From the NCBI GenBank assembly GCA_903876875.1, contig CAIRBT010000172.1, positions 1 to 50,226 of the forward strand: a stretch of 50,226 nt of DNA. Reading direction: 5' to 3'. The stretch's first letter is position 1. Each line of letters begins with the position of its first letter. Source of the DNA: an uncultured Geobacteraceae bacterium (GTDB taxonomy: Bacteria > Desulfobacterota > Desulfuromonadia > Geobacterales > Pseudopelobacteraceae). Below are positions 1 through 9,663 of the stretch, piece after piece. The notes under the pieces were generated by a model that saw only the letters and a list, made by a program, of their open reading frames with translations, made no database searches and was not told the DNA's origin. The position numbers and the translations under genes were made by a program.

Positions 1-221
1 AGGAGTGTTATAATTGTCGGCAATTAATGCCGTGCAGGTTTATTAAGGTCGGCCACCTGCCCCGACCCGGTGCTCCCCAGATTTTCAATTCCCCGTCGAA
101 ACCTTTACACCCCCTAGTGTATTTCTACTGTAATTTTCTATCATACTCCCAAACTACCTACTGTGCAATACCATAAAACGTATACGATATACATTTGAAG
201 GCATTATTTTACAAAAAGTAA

Positions 222-251
222 TTGTTCTTATGGCTCAAAGTAGTATATAAG
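222..251 (+). promoter_or_regulatory. Candidate promoter for the 170-aa gene
   Basis: TTGTTC (222-227), an 18-nt spacer and TATAAG (246-251) resemble a sigma-70 promoter 34 nt ahead of the first gene's start. The -10 matches 5 of 6 positions and the -35 is weak. I see nothing else assignable in bases 1-221. Confidence 0.35.
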
Positions 252-284
252 ATTAGTCCTCTGTAACGAAAGGTGGTCAACTGA

Positions 285-797
285 ATGAATGTCTACTTCT
301 ATGATTTTGATAAAGTATCCGGATTGAAAATGTCACAGGCTGCGGTGAATTATGTCGCTGAAACTGATAGTCACTGTATAACTATTTCGGTTGGTAGCAG
401 CACCGTTTCGGTGGATATCTATCCAGAAGAACTTGAGGGAGTTCATGAGGGGCACCTTGGTGAATACCTTATTCACCGTATTCGGCGAGCAGTTATTACC
501 GAACAGGCTGAACATAATCAGCTCTTTTTAGCCACCGAACTTAGCCCGATGATTCGTGTGTATGTTTCACAGATTGCCGAGCAGTTGGCTATCGAGATTA
601 TAGGTGTTGTTATTGTCGGGGGACCGAGCGTTGCGTGTGTCGATTACCGGTTGGAGATATCTTCAAAAAACTCCCGTGTTCACATAATGATTAACAAGTC
701 AGAGCTTGAAATTATCGAAAAAGGGCTCAACAGCGGGTTTCTTGAGCTAAAAATCAGGACAGCACTCGAAAAACTTAAGTTGCAAACGAAGCGTTAA
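285..797 (+). CDS. Hypothetical protein, 170 aa
   Basis: I do not recognise this protein. The ATG at 285 follows a purine-rich ribosome site (AAAGGTGG, 269-276), and the ORF ends in TAA at 795-797. There is no signal peptide and no clear membrane span, although residues around 100-117 are strongly hydrophobic (a run of I/V/G). The protein is mixed alpha/beta with a charged helical C-terminus (roughly residues 138-170, K/E/L-rich). It stands alone between the window edge and smpB, which is on the opposite strand and ends 51 nt downstream, so context does not suggest a role. Coding potential is supported by the ribosome site, the uninterrupted length and the upstream promoter-like sequence. Confidence 0.7.
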   Translation: MNVYFYDFDKVSGLKMSQAAVNYVAETDSHCITISVGSSTVSVDIYPEELEGVHEGHLGEYLIHRIRRAVITEQAEHNQLFLATELSPMIRVYVSQIAEQLAIEIIGVVIVGGPSVACVDYRLEISSKNSRVHIMINKSELEIIEKGLNSGFLELKIRTALEKLKLQTKR

Positions 798-848
798 GAG
801 GGGAGTGTGTGGTGCTTTGGTAAGTTACGGGAGAGTTATTGATAAAAA

Positions 849-1307
849 CTACTCCCTGTTGCGTGCTTTTAATGCCTGTGACATTTCCCGTTTACTGTCC
901 TTCTCTTTCATATCTTCCCGCTTGTCGTAGAGTTTTTTTCCTTTAGCCAACCCGATTTCGACCTTTACCAAGCCATTTTTAAAATAAAGTCTGAGCGGAA
1001 TGACCGAAAGTCCTTTTTCACGAATCCTGCCGTAGAGACGGTCAATCTCACGACGGTGTAGCAACAGCTTGCGGTTACGATCCGGTTGGTGATTCTGGCG
1101 GTTACCAAATTCATAGTGTGATATGTTCAGGTTATGAAGATAGGCCTCACCGTCACGCACCAGCATAAACGAGTCGTTAAGGTTTGCCTTTCCCGCCCGG
1201 AGTGACTTGACCTCTGTCCCCTGTAGTACCAGACCGGCTTCAAATTTCTCTTCGATGAAGTAATCGTGGTAGGCTTTTTTGTTATTACAGATAAGTTTTT
1301 CAGACAT
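849..1307 (-). CDS. smpB: SsrA-binding protein SmpB
   Basis: Small basic protein that binds tmRNA and delivers it to stalled ribosomes for trans-translation. The 152-aa product starts [17 protein letters not shown] and carries the family's core motifs: [22 protein letters not shown] near residues 18-40, a central [40 protein letters not shown], and a lysine/arginine-rich C-terminal tail that inserts into the mRNA channel. The frame is open further upstream to 1502, but family length and the conserved N-terminus favour the ATG at 1307; the longer version would overlap glgP. No strong Shine-Dalgarno precedes it. It is divergent from glgP across 128 nt. No tmRNA gene was recognised in this window. 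Confidence 0.95.
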   Translation of the reverse strand: MSEKLICNNKKAYHDYFIEEKFEAGLVLQGTEVKSLRAGKANLNDSFMLVRDGEAYLHNLNISHYEFGNRQNHQPDRNRKLLLHRREIDRLYGRIREKGLSVIPLRLYFKNGLVKVEIGLAKGKKLYDKREDMKEKDSKREMSQALKARNRE

Positions 1308-1435
1308 TTTTATAATATAGCAGAGTTTATTCGAAATTGAAATGCTCATCCTTGCATTAACCTTGGGATAATTATATAGTTCCACTGCCAAGCCGTTTCC
1401 ATTCGGAAACCCTCTGTTCCAAAGGATGTGATACC

Positions 1436-3928
1436 ATGAAATCAACAGAACCGCTCGCAGCCGTAAATGAAAAGCCGACTCCTGTTGAATTGCAACGCTC
1501 ATTTCTCCGCCATCTTCAGTATACCCTTGTCAAAGATAAATTTACCGCCACCAAGGGTGATTTATATCAGGCACTGGCCTATGCCGTGCGTGATGTGCTG
1601 GTGGATCGCTGGCTTGATACCCAGCAGTCCTATTACGTGAATGACGCCAAACGGGTCTATTATATATCCATGGAATTTCTCATGGGGCGTACTCTTGGTA
1701 ATAGTCTCATGAACCTGGGCATTATGGAGGAGTGGCAGACCGCATTAAAAGAAATGGGTATCGATGTCGTTGAATTGCTGGAGCAGGAGTGGGATGCGGG
1801 TTTGGGTAATGGGGGGTTGGGACGTTTAGCCGCCTGTTTTCTCGATTCCATGGCAACCATGGGGCTACCGGCCTATGGGTATGGTATCCGCTACGAGTTT
1901 GGCATGTTTTACCAGAAAATCATCGATGGTAATCAGTATGAGGCACCGGACAACTGGCTTCGCTATGGCAATCCCTGGGAGTTTGGACGCCAGGAACATC
2001 TTCATAAAATTAAGTTTAATGGCCGTGTTTCGGACTATCGTGATGAGGAGGGACACACGCGTTTTGCCTGGGTAGATACTACCGATGTCATGGCACTGGC
2101 CAATGATGTGCCGATTCCCGGCTATGGTAATAGTACGGTCAATACACTACGCCTCTGGAGTGCCAAGTCCACCCGCAGTTTTGAACTTGGTTCCTTTAAT
2201 CAGGGCAACTATGTGGGGGCGGTAGAATCAAAAATGCGTACGGAGAATATCTCCAAGGTTCTTTATCCGGCTGATCATGTGGCAGAGGGGAAAGAACTCC
2301 GTTTACGTCAGGAATATTTCCTCTCCTCTGCTACGGTTCAGGATATTTTCTACCGTTTTAACAAGTCACATAAGAATCTGATGCTGCTGCCGGAGAAAGT
2401 TGCAATTCAGCTTAATGATACCCATCCAACCCTGGCGATTCCGGAGCTACTGAGGATTCTTCTGGATGATAAGTTTATGGGATGGGATGATGCCTGGCAC
2501 ATTGCGACCAATACCTTTGCCTATACAAATCATACCGTACTTCCGGAGGCTTTGGAAAAATGGTCGGTGAGAATGTTAGAGACACTGTTACCCCGTCACC
2601 TTCAGATTATTTACCGGATTAATGATGTGCTCATCGAAGCGGTCACGGCTCGATTCCCCGGTGATGCCGCTCGGTTACGGCGCATGTCTCTTATTTGTGA
2701 GGATGGAGAAAGAAGTGTCCGTATGGCGTATTTGGCCATTGTTGGCAGTCATTCAGTCAATGGGGTTTCCGCATTACATTCTGAAATTCTAAAAAATGAA
2801 CTGTTTCATGATTTTTATGATTTGTGGCCCGAGCGTTTTAATAATAAAACTAACGGTATTACCCAGCGACGCTGGTTAAAACATGCAAACCCCTGGTTGG
2901 CCGATCTCATTTCTTCAAAAATTGGTGATGAATGGGTAACAGACCTTAACCAATTAAAAAAGTTACTACCACTGGCCGATGACAAGGACTTTCAGCAGCA
3001 GTGGCTTGAAGTAAAACGTGCCAATAAACGGGTTCTTGCCGATTACGTGTTCAAGAAAATGGGGATACAGATATCTCCCGATTCGATGTTTGATTGTCAT
3101 ACCAAACGCATCCACGAGTATAAACGACAGCTTCTGAATGTGCTCCATGTGATAACCCGCTATATGCGCCTGAAGGATGACCCCGATGGTGATTTTGTAC
3201 CCCGTACGGTTATTTTTAGCGGCAAGGCGGCACCTTCCTATTTCATGGCCAAGTTGATTATAAAGTTGATCAATTCTGTTGCGGACGTTATCAACAATGA
3301 TCCGGAAGTGAATGATCGTTTGAAAGTACTTTTTCTTGCCAATTACAATGTGTGGTTGGCCGAGATGATTTTCCCCGCTGCAGATCTTTCCGAACAGATT
3401 TCTACGGCAGGCACCGAAGCATCGGGCACCGGCAATATGAAATATTCTTTAAATGGTGCCTTAACCATAGGTACCCTTGACGGGGCAAATATTGAAATCA
3501 TGGAAGAGGTGGGCTATGAAAATATTTTTATTTTTGGCCTCACTGCGGATCAGGTTACCGGCTTAAAGTCTGCCGGCTATCATCCCTACGACTATTACTG
3601 TCACAATGGTGAATTGAAACGGGTGATTGATATGATCGGGAACGGCAGTTTTTCACCCGATGAACCAGAACTTTTTAAACCGATTATTGATGAACTACTC
3701 GGTATCGACCAGTATCTCCTGCTTGCTGACTATGCATCATATATGGTATCTCAAGAGAATGTTGATGTTTTGTACCGTCATCAACTGGCGTGGGCTCGCA
3801 AATCCATTATCAATGCCGCCTCTATGGGGAAATTTTCCAGTGATAGAACCATTGCAGAGTATGCTCGGGAAATTTGGGATATTAAACCGGAGAGTGTCAG
3901 TCGTCATAGCAGACGTGACTTGCGTTGA
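1436..3928 (+). CDS. glgP: Glycogen/starch phosphorylase
   Basis: Releases glucose-1-phosphate from alpha-1,4-glucan ends using phosphate and pyridoxal phosphate. The 830-aa length is that of bacterial GT35 phosphorylases. Landmarks seen: [20 protein letters not shown] (about residues 72-91), [52 protein letters not shown], and the PLP-binding segment EASGTGNMK with the Schiff-base lysine at residue 669, followed by [16 protein letters not shown]. The ATG at 1436 has AAAGGA about 9 nt upstream. It lies 26 nt before rarA, so the two could share a transcript, though they have no functional link. A phosphorylase here implies glycogen storage in the host. Confidence 0.96.
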   Translation: MKSTEPLAAVNEKPTPVELQRSFLRHLQYTLVKDKFTATKGDLYQALAYAVRDVLVDRWLDTQQSYYVNDAKRVYYISMEFLMGRTLGNSLMNLGIMEEWQTALKEMGIDVVELLEQEWDAGLGNGGLGRLAACFLDSMATMGLPAYGYGIRYEFGMFYQKIIDGNQYEAPDNWLRYGNPWEFGRQEHLHKIKFNGRVSDYRDEEGHTRFAWVDTTDVMALANDVPIPGYGNSTVNTLRLWSAKSTRSFELGSFNQGNYVGAVESKMRTENISKVLYPADHVAEGKELRLRQEYFLSSATVQDIFYRFNKSHKNLMLLPEKVAIQLNDTHPTLAIPELLRILLDDKFMGWDDAWHIATNTFAYTNHTVLPEALEKWSVRMLETLLPRHLQIIYRINDVLIEAVTARFPGDAARLRRMSLICEDGERSVRMAYLAIVGSHSVNGVSALHSEILKNELFHDFYDLWPERFNNKTNGITQRRWLKHANPWLADLISSKIGDEWVTDLNQLKKLLPLADDKDFQQQWLEVKRANKRVLADYVFKKMGIQISPDSMFDCHTKRIHEYKRQLLNVLHVITRYMRLKDDPDGDFVPRTVIFSGKAAPSYFMAKLIIKLINSVADVINNDPEVNDRLKVLFLANYNVWLAEMIFPAADLSEQISTAGTEASGTGNMKYSLNGALTIGTLDGANIEIMEEVGYENIFIFGLTADQVTGLKSAGYHPYDYYCHNGELKRVIDMIGNGSFSPDEPELFKPIIDELLGIDQYLLLADYASYMVSQENVDVLYRHQLAWARKSIINAASMGKFSSDRTIAEYAREIWDIKPESVSRHSRRDLR

Positions 3929-3954
3929 TTTTTTTCTAAGGAGTTTCTTCTGTT

Positions 3955-5292
3955 ATGAATACGCCTGATCTTTGGGATAGCTGTCCGGGTGAAACCCCTC
4001 CATCCGGTTGTTCTCCCCATGCACCACTTGCCGAACGGATGCGCCCCCGCTCCATAAGCGAATTTACCGGGCAAGAACATTTGATAGGTGCCGGTCGGAT
4101 TCTCCGTCACATGATTGAGTCAGATACCTTAGCCTCCCTGATTCTCTGGGGACCTCCCGGGTGCGGAAAAACCACCCTTGCCCATATCATTGCTGCGGAA
4201 ACAAAGGCTCACTTCATTTTCTTTTCCGCAATTCTTGCCGGCGTAAAGGAGATCCGGGAGACCTTTCGTGAAGCGGAACGGCAGGGGGCACGTGGTGTGC
4301 GAACGATCCTGTTTATCGATGAAATTCACCGTTTTAACAAGTCCCAGCAAGATGCCTTTCTTCCGTATATTGAAAAAGGTATTGTCACGATTATAGGTGC
4401 CACCACAGAAAATCCTTCCTTTGAAGTCATTGCCCCCCTACTGTCCCGCTGCCGCGTGTTAACTCTTGAACGATTATCACCGACCGATGTGACCGGTTTG
4501 CTCTCCTTCGCCCTTGCCGATTGTGAACGGGGTTTGGGGCAGTTGTCGGTGACAGCCACGGCAGAGGCTCTTACTTTTCTGGCCACCCAGGCCGATGGTG
4601 ATGCCCGTACCGCACTGAATACCCTGGAAATATGTGCCGGTCTAGCCAAGGATCAGGAGATTACTGTTGCTACGGCCCAGGAGGCACTACAGAGAAAAGC
4701 TCTTCTGTACGACAAGGGGGGGGAGGAACATTACAATGTTATCTCTGCTTTTATTAAGTCGATGCGGGCCAGTGCCCCCGATGCCGCCCTGTACTGGTTG
4801 GCACGGATGCTGGAGGCGGGAGAGGATCCGCTGTTTATTCTCCGCCGAATGATTATTCTGGCCTCGGAGGATATCGGCAATGCCGATCCACGGGCACTCC
4901 AGATTGCCGTTTCGGCATTACAGGCATTTCAAGTGATCGGCATGCCCGAGGGACGTATTGTGATGGGGCAGGCGGTGACCTATCTTGCTACTGCACCAAA
5001 GTCAAACGCTTCCTACAGTGCCATTGATGCCGCCCTTGGTGAGGTCAGAAAGAGCGGTGCACTGCCGGTGCCGCTCTCGCTTCGTAATGCACCAACCAAA
5101 CTCATGAAAGAGCTTGGCTACCATAAGGGGTATCAATACGCCCATGATTATAGCGACGGCTATTCGGGGCAGGAATGTTTGCCGGACAGGCTGGCCGGTC
5201 GAAAGTTTTATCAACCAGCGGGTCATGGCTATGAAAAACATATTGTCGAACGGATGGAGTGGTTGCAAAATCGAAAGGATCTACCCCAATGA
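3955..5292 (+). CDS. rarA: Replication-associated recombination protein A (RarA/MgsA), AAA+ ATPase
   Basis: RarA proteins are clamp-loader-like AAA+ ATPases that act at stalled replication forks. The 445-aa product shows Walker A GPPGCGKTT (residues 66-74), Walker B FIDEIHRF (120-127), a sensor-1 region GATTENPSFE, the SRCRVLTL arginine-finger region, and the C-terminal oligomerisation part with ASEDIGNADP and the YHKGYQYAHDY signature. The ATG at 3955 is preceded by AAGGAG. The stop overlaps the start of the next gene (ATGA at 5289-5292), so the two are translationally coupled. A run of eight G lies at 4716-4723. Confidence 0.95.
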   Translation: MNTPDLWDSCPGETPPSGCSPHAPLAERMRPRSISEFTGQEHLIGAGRILRHMIESDTLASLILWGPPGCGKTTLAHIIAAETKAHFIFFSAILAGVKEIRETFREAERQGARGVRTILFIDEIHRFNKSQQDAFLPYIEKGIVTIIGATTENPSFEVIAPLLSRCRVLTLERLSPTDVTGLLSFALADCERGLGQLSVTATAEALTFLATQADGDARTALNTLEICAGLAKDQEITVATAQEALQRKALLYDKGGEEHYNVISAFIKSMRASAPDAALYWLARMLEAGEDPLFILRRMIILASEDIGNADPRALQIAVSALQAFQVIGMPEGRIVMGQAVTYLATAPKSNASYSAIDAALGEVRKSGALPVPLSLRNAPTKLMKELGYHKGYQYAHDYSDGYSGQECLPDRLAGRKFYQPAGHGYEKHIVERMEWLQNRKDLPQ

Positions 5293-5747
5293 TACCCTTT
5301 TCCTTTGAACGTAGTCAGGTTCTCCCCATTACTCTCGAACAGGCGTGGGATTTTTTTTCCAACCCACTCAATCTGGCAAAGATTACGCCGCCGGAGATGA
5401 AATTCCGGGTGACCTCCTTACCAGTGGAGACAACCTATGCCGGTCAGATTATCACCTATACGGTGCGGCCGCTCATGGGGGTCACCGTAAACTGGACCAC
5501 GGAGATTACCCATGTGGATGCCCCCCGGTTCTTTGTTGATGAGCAACGCTTTGGTCCCTATCGGTTTTGGCACCATCAGCACCGCTTTCGCGAAGTGGCG
5601 GGAGGGGTCGAGGTTGGTGATCAGGTACATTATCTGTTTCACCAGGATTATTTTGCCCGGCTTATCAATAGGGTTCTGGTTGCCCCCCGGTTGAAAAAGA
5701 TTTTTGATTATCGCAGTAACGTGTTAAAAGAGCTGTTTGAAAAATAA
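5289..5747 (+). CDS. SRPBCC-fold (START-like) ligand-binding protein
   Basis: A 152-aa protein starting MIPFSFERSQVLPI, of the SRPBCC type annotated as polyketide-cyclase-like or CDC-like ligand-binding proteins. Recognisable features are the N-terminal FERSQVLPITLEQAWDFFSNPLNLAKITPP, a central LMGVTVNWTTEITHVD and the C-terminal helix with RLKKIFDYRSNVLKELF. This fold makes a deep hydrophobic cavity, but the ligand is unknown. The start is set by the ATGA overlap with rarA and by AAAGGAT 8 nt upstream; the frame is open a further 30 nt inside rarA. Members of this family often sit beside NAD-dependent epimerases, but here the neighbours are rarA and pfkA. Confidence 0.85.
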   Translation: MIPFSFERSQVLPITLEQAWDFFSNPLNLAKITPPEMKFRVTSLPVETTYAGQIITYTVRPLMGVTVNWTTEITHVDAPRFFVDEQRFGPYRFWHHQHRFREVAGGVEVGDQVHYLFHQDYFARLINRVLVAPRLKKIFDYRSNVLKELFEK

Positions 5748-5764
5748 TTATTGGAGATGACCAT

Positions 5765-6727
5765 ATGAAACGACTTGCGATCCTGACCAGTGGTGGTGAC
5801 TGCTCGGGTATGAATGCCACCATTCGGGCAGCAGCGCGTACTGCAATAGCCCATGATATTGAGATGATTGGTTATCGAAAAGGGTATGCCGGGCTCCTGA
5901 AAAATGATTTTATCGTTTTGACCACCCAGGCTGTTTCAGGAACCATGCAGCGGGGGGGGACGTTCCTGCAATCAGCACGTTCGGCAGAGTTTCGTACTGA
6001 AGAGGGACGTAAAAAAGCTCTTGATAATCTTCTTAAAGAAAAGGTTGAAGGACTTATTGTAATCGGTGGAGATGGCTCTTTAAATGGTGCGCGCGCTCTC
6101 GACAAAATGGGCTTTCCGGTGATCGGAATTCCGGCCAGTATTGATAATGATATCGCCTATACCGATATGGCACTGGGGGTTGATACCGCTCTCAACAACA
6201 TTATGTACGCCGTTGACTGTATTAAAGATACCGCCAGCTCCCATGACCGTGCCTTTATTGTTGAGGTAATGGGACGTAATTCTGGCTATCTGGCTTCCAC
6301 CTCGGCCATTGCCTCCGGTGCTGAGTTTGCTATTGTCCCGGAAGTAGAGCTTGACCTTGGTGAAATGTGCCACCAACTGCGACAACGCTACGATGAAGGG
6401 CGAACCAATGCCCTGATAATCATGGCTGAGGGTGCCGGTCGTGCCCAGGAAGTTGCCGACGGTATCAGGAACGCTATTGGCTTTGAAACTCGCGTCACCG
6501 TACTGGGGCACTATCAGCGGGGAGGCGCACCCTCGGTGTTTGACCGTCTGCTCGGTAGCCGTTTTGGCATGAGATCCGTTGAACTGCTTTTGTCCGGCAC
6601 CAAAGGGGTAATGATCGGCCTGGCTGCCAATTCATTAACAACAACGCTCCTGGAAATGGTGGTTAACGGCGGTCAGAAAAAACTTAATCAAGAGCTGCTC
6701 CATATGGCCGAAACACTTGGAATATAA
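5765..6727 (+). CDS. pfkA: ATP-dependent 6-phosphofructokinase
   Basis: Phosphorylates fructose-6-phosphate at the committed step of glycolysis. The 320-aa length equals that of bacterial PfkA. Motifs seen: nucleotide loop TSGGDCSGMN near residues 8-17, IGGDGS near residue 100 (Gly after GGD fits ATP rather than pyrophosphate use), the catalytic segment PASIDNDI (usually GTIDND, so Thr is Ser here), EVMGRNSGYLA, and the fructose-phosphate site GHYQRGG. A ribosome site (GGAGATGA) precedes the ATG at 5765, 18 nt after the SRPBCC gene. A G8 run at 5952-5959 encodes a Gly pair. Together with glgP it suggests glycogen-derived sugar is burned through glycolysis. Confidence 0.95.
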   Translation: MKRLAILTSGGDCSGMNATIRAAARTAIAHDIEMIGYRKGYAGLLKNDFIVLTTQAVSGTMQRGGTFLQSARSAEFRTEEGRKKALDNLLKEKVEGLIVIGGDGSLNGARALDKMGFPVIGIPASIDNDIAYTDMALGVDTALNNIMYAVDCIKDTASSHDRAFIVEVMGRNSGYLASTSAIASGAEFAIVPEVELDLGEMCHQLRQRYDEGRTNALIIMAEGAGRAQEVADGIRNAIGFETRVTVLGHYQRGGAPSVFDRLLGSRFGMRSVELLLSGTKGVMIGLAANSLTTTLLEMVVNGGQKKLNQELLHMAETLGI

Positions 6728-6738
6728 AAGGTATTTTC

Positions 6739-7833
6739 ATGGCACAGAAACCTCTGACAAACCATCTCCAGCGACGTATTGTTCAAAAGCGTTCCGTCAA
6801 AAACGGTTTGCCCCCGGGCACCCTGATTCATACCGGTGAAATCAGTGACCGCAAGGTGAGTATTTCCGTTATGGGATATTCTCCCGGCGGGGTGGTGGAG
6901 CGGCAATTTGCTACGGTTGAAGAATATCTGGATAACCCCTGTGAAAGTTCAGTTGTCTGGGTAAATGTTGAAGGTGTACATGACATTGAATTAATTCGCA
7001 CGCTGGGTGATCGGTATGCTTTTCATCCGCTGGTTCTGGAAGATATCGTCAATACGGTGCAACGTCCCAAAATTGAGGATTATGGTGATTACCTCTTTAT
7101 CGTCTTACGCATGCTCAAATCGACAGAAACCGATGATTTCAGTTCGGAACAGCTGAGTATGCTACTTGGCAACGGCTATGTGTTTACCTTTCAAGAAGGT
7201 ATTGCCGGAGATGCTCTGGATCCGGTGCGCAACCGCATTCGGAGTGGTAAGGGTAAAATTCGGGGGATGGCGGCGGATTATCTCGCCTATGCCCTGATTG
7301 ATGCTGTGGTGGATGGCTATTTTTCCGTGCTTGAGGAGGTTGGGGAGCGGATCATTGATGTGGAGGAAGAGCTGACCCTGCTGCCCGATCAAAAGGCACT
7401 CCACCGGATTATTTCGTTAAAGAAAGAGGTGATCTATCTGAGAAAGAGTGTGTGGCCCCTCCGAGAATCGGTGTCCTTTCTGGAACGGGGTGACAGTAAT
7501 CTGCTCACCGAGTCAACTCGCCTCTATTTCCGTGACGTGTACGATCATACCGTCCAGGTGATTGATACCGTTGAGACCTATCGTGACCTGCTCTCCGGGA
7601 TGCTTGATCTCTATCTCTCCAGTATCAGTAACCGCACCAACGAGGTTATGAAATTTCTCACGGTTATCGGTACGATCTTTATGCCACTGACTTTTCTCGT
7701 TGGGGTTTATGGGATGAACTTTAAGTATTTTCCTGAACTTGAGTGGCACAACGGCTATTTCATCCTCTGGGTGGTCATGGCTGCCATTACGGTGACCATG
7801 GTTATTTATTTCAGAAAGAAGAGGTGGTTATGA
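6739..7833 (+). CDS. corA: Magnesium/cobalt transporter CorA
   Basis: CorA forms a pentameric Mg2+/Co2+ channel in the inner membrane. The 364-aa protein has the large cytoplasmic N-terminal domain (YAFHPLVLEDIVNTVQRPKIEDY near residues 95-115), a long stalk helix, and two C-terminal membrane helices. The signature YGMNF at about residue 325 closes the first helix, and the product ends in the basic KKRWL. The ATG at 6739 lies 11 nt after pfkA. The stop overlaps the next start (ATGA, 7830-7833). Confidence 0.95.
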   Translation: MAQKPLTNHLQRRIVQKRSVKNGLPPGTLIHTGEISDRKVSISVMGYSPGGVVERQFATVEEYLDNPCESSVVWVNVEGVHDIELIRTLGDRYAFHPLVLEDIVNTVQRPKIEDYGDYLFIVLRMLKSTETDDFSSEQLSMLLGNGYVFTFQEGIAGDALDPVRNRIRSGKGKIRGMAADYLAYALIDAVVDGYFSVLEEVGERIIDVEEELTLLPDQKALHRIISLKKEVIYLRKSVWPLRESVSFLERGDSNLLTESTRLYFRDVYDHTVQVIDTVETYRDLLSGMLDLYLSSISNRTNEVMKFLTVIGTIFMPLTFLVGVYGMNFKYFPELEWHNGYFILWVVMAAITVTMVIYFRKKRWL

Positions 7834-8174
7834 CAGGTTTACTGCTCAAATGGGCTCTGAACTGCTGTGCCCTGTTTTTAGTGATGAAATTAGTTCCCGG
7901 TATACAGATCAACCATCTTCAGAATCTTCTTATGGCCACTGCTGTTTTGGCATTGCTCAATCTATTTGTGCGTCCGGTCATTGTGCTGTTAACGCTGCCG
8001 GTAACCCTGCTGACCCTGGGACTTTTTGCGCTGGTCATTAATGGTCTGATCTTTTATTTTGCGGCATTTTTGGTTCCCGGGTTCCATGTTGCCGGCTTCG
8101 GTGCGGCATTTCTGGCCGCACTGCTCTATAGTCTGTTCAGTAGCGTGCTGAATCTGCTATTTGGCTCAAAATAA
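7830..8174 (+). CDS. Phage-holin-4-like (YvlD-type) membrane protein
   Basis: A 114-aa, very hydrophobic protein with about four predicted membrane helices, matching the PF04020 'phage holin family' of chromosomal proteins. The family pattern NLFVRPVIVLLTLPVTLLTLG is visible mid-protein (about residues 46-66), followed by NGLIFYFAAFLVPGF. The true start is the ATG at 7830, which overlaps the corA stop and follows GAGGTGG; the upstream extension lies inside corA. Despite the family name there is no phage context, and the function is unknown. Confidence 0.85.
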   Translation: MTGLLLKWALNCCALFLVMKLVPGIQINHLQNLLMATAVLALLNLFVRPVIVLLTLPVTLLTLGLFALVINGLIFYFAAFLVPGFHVAGFGAAFLAALLYSLFSSVLNLLFGSK

Positions 8175-8230
8175 GTGGTTTCCTCTGCCACACCATACGC
8201 TCCGGTTTGGAACACCACATCCCTGTGCGG

Positions 8231-9622
8231 ATGATTTCCTCGCACGCATCATTACTATCCCGTATTCAGGACACGATCCAGCGTCACGCACTTTTTGTAC
8301 CCGGTGATACGGTAGTTCTTGCTCTTTCCGGTGGTGCAGATTCATCAGCTCTGCTAGATATCCTCTTGAAACTACCAGATTATTGCCTTACAATCACGGT
8401 CGTCCATCTCAATCATTGCCTGCGTGGTACCGAATCCGATGGTGATGAGGAATTTTGCCGCACTCAAGCAGCACGCTATGGTCTCCCTTTTGTCTGTCGC
8501 AGTTGTGATGTAACGTCTCTGGCAGCCGAGCGTAAGCTGACTCTTGAGGATGCCGGTCGTCAGGCTCGCATAGCTTTTTTTGATGAAGTGAGTGCTAAAC
8601 AGGCCGGGGCAACGGTGGTACTGGCACACCATGCCGATGATCAGGCCGAAACGTTTCTTATGAGAATGCTCCGGGGGGCCGGAATGACCGGTTTATCCGG
8701 CATGGAATACCGTAATGGACGTGGCTATGTAAGGCCACTACTAGATATTACCCGCTGTGAAATAGAACAGTATCTGCGGCATAATGGTCTTGCGTGGCGG
8801 GAAGATGCAAGTAACAGTGATACCGCATTTCTGCGGAATCGAATTCGTCATGAATTGCTCCCCTGCCTGAGAACGTATAACCCGGCTATCAGTTCCACGC
8901 TTGCCGACACTGCTGCCATCTTACGAGGTGATGAACAGTTACTGGAAGATATGACGGCACAGCTTTGTGCTGAAATCAGTCACAAAGGGGAGGGGGGGGA
9001 GATTATCTGTTCCGTAGAGCAGCTTCGTTCCTTTGACTCTGCCAGAAGATCGAGAGTTTTCCGTTATCAGTTTAAACAGCTGACCGGTTCCTTGCAAGGG
9101 TTGTCCCGCGCCCATTTGTTTTGTTTAGAGCACATTATTGATACTGTTATTCCCAATACCCGGTTGAAGCTTCCCGCAGGTGTTCTGTGCGTTCGGGAGT
9201 ATGACCGGCTTATTTTAACCCATGGCAGCGATGAAGTGCCGCCTGAAAATCATGAGGTGGTGATAAGGGAAAAGGGGTGCCACCTACTGCCCGACGGCAC
9301 CGTACTGGAGGTAGGTGGAGAGGCCACGGCAACCTCGGTATCTACCGGATATTCGGTGGTGGTCAGTGCCACACAGGTTCCGTTTCCCTGGGTACTGCGG
9401 TTGTTCCGTCCGGGTGATCGTATGCAGCCACTTGGTATGAGTGGGACAAAAAAAATAAAGAATATTTTCATTGATAAAAAAGTTCCTGCTGCGGTCAGGG
9501 CAAAAACCCCACTACTCCTGTGTGGCAATGAAATTTTCTGGGCGGTCGGTATCTGTCTCTCCGAACGTTGCAGATCAACTGAACACGAGGGAGAAGTCAT
9601 TTCTGTACGATGGGTTGTGTAA
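8231..9622 (+). CDS. tilS: tRNA(Ile)-lysidine synthase
   Basis: Adds lysine to the wobble C34 of the CAU-anticodon isoleucine tRNA so that it reads AUA. It is an essential N-type ATP pyrophosphatase. The 463-aa product carries the PP-loop SGGADSSALL near residue 33, the HLNHCLRG and HHADDQAETFLMRMLRGAGMTGLSGM motifs of the family, LLDITRCEIEQYL, and the C-terminal TilS domain with FRPGDRMQPLG near its end. The ATG at 8231 (MISSHASLL) is my preferred start; a TTG at 8207 would add eight residues. Neither has a clear ribosome site. A G8 run lies at 8992-8999. The gene begins shortly after the holin-like gene. Confidence 0.93.
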   Translation: MISSHASLLSRIQDTIQRHALFVPGDTVVLALSGGADSSALLDILLKLPDYCLTITVVHLNHCLRGTESDGDEEFCRTQAARYGLPFVCRSCDVTSLAAERKLTLEDAGRQARIAFFDEVSAKQAGATVVLAHHADDQAETFLMRMLRGAGMTGLSGMEYRNGRGYVRPLLDITRCEIEQYLRHNGLAWREDASNSDTAFLRNRIRHELLPCLRTYNPAISSTLADTAAILRGDEQLLEDMTAQLCAEISHKGEGGEIICSVEQLRSFDSARRSRVFRYQFKQLTGSLQGLSRAHLFCLEHIIDTVIPNTRLKLPAGVLCVREYDRLILTHGSDEVPPENHEVVIREKGCHLLPDGTVLEVGGEATATSVSTGYSVVVSATQVPFPWVLRLFRPGDRMQPLGMSGTKKIKNIFIDKKVPAAVRAKTPLLLCGNEIFWAVGICLSERCRSTEHEGEVISVRWVV

Positions 9623-9663
9623 CGAAGGAACCGGTCACATATTGTAGGAGGAAAAGAGTACCC

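Noticed and set aside
1-221. 3' end of an RNA gene (tmRNA near smpB)
   Set aside because: No CCA-ended acceptor or tag-encoding ORF could be found; only short, weak inverted repeats are present.
1308-1502. N-terminal extension of SmpB
   Set aside because: The extra 65 residues have no SmpB similarity, overlap glgP and cross the divergent promoter region.
7830-8174. Prophage holin
   Set aside because: Only the family name suggests phage; the gene is coupled to corA and no phage genes are nearby.
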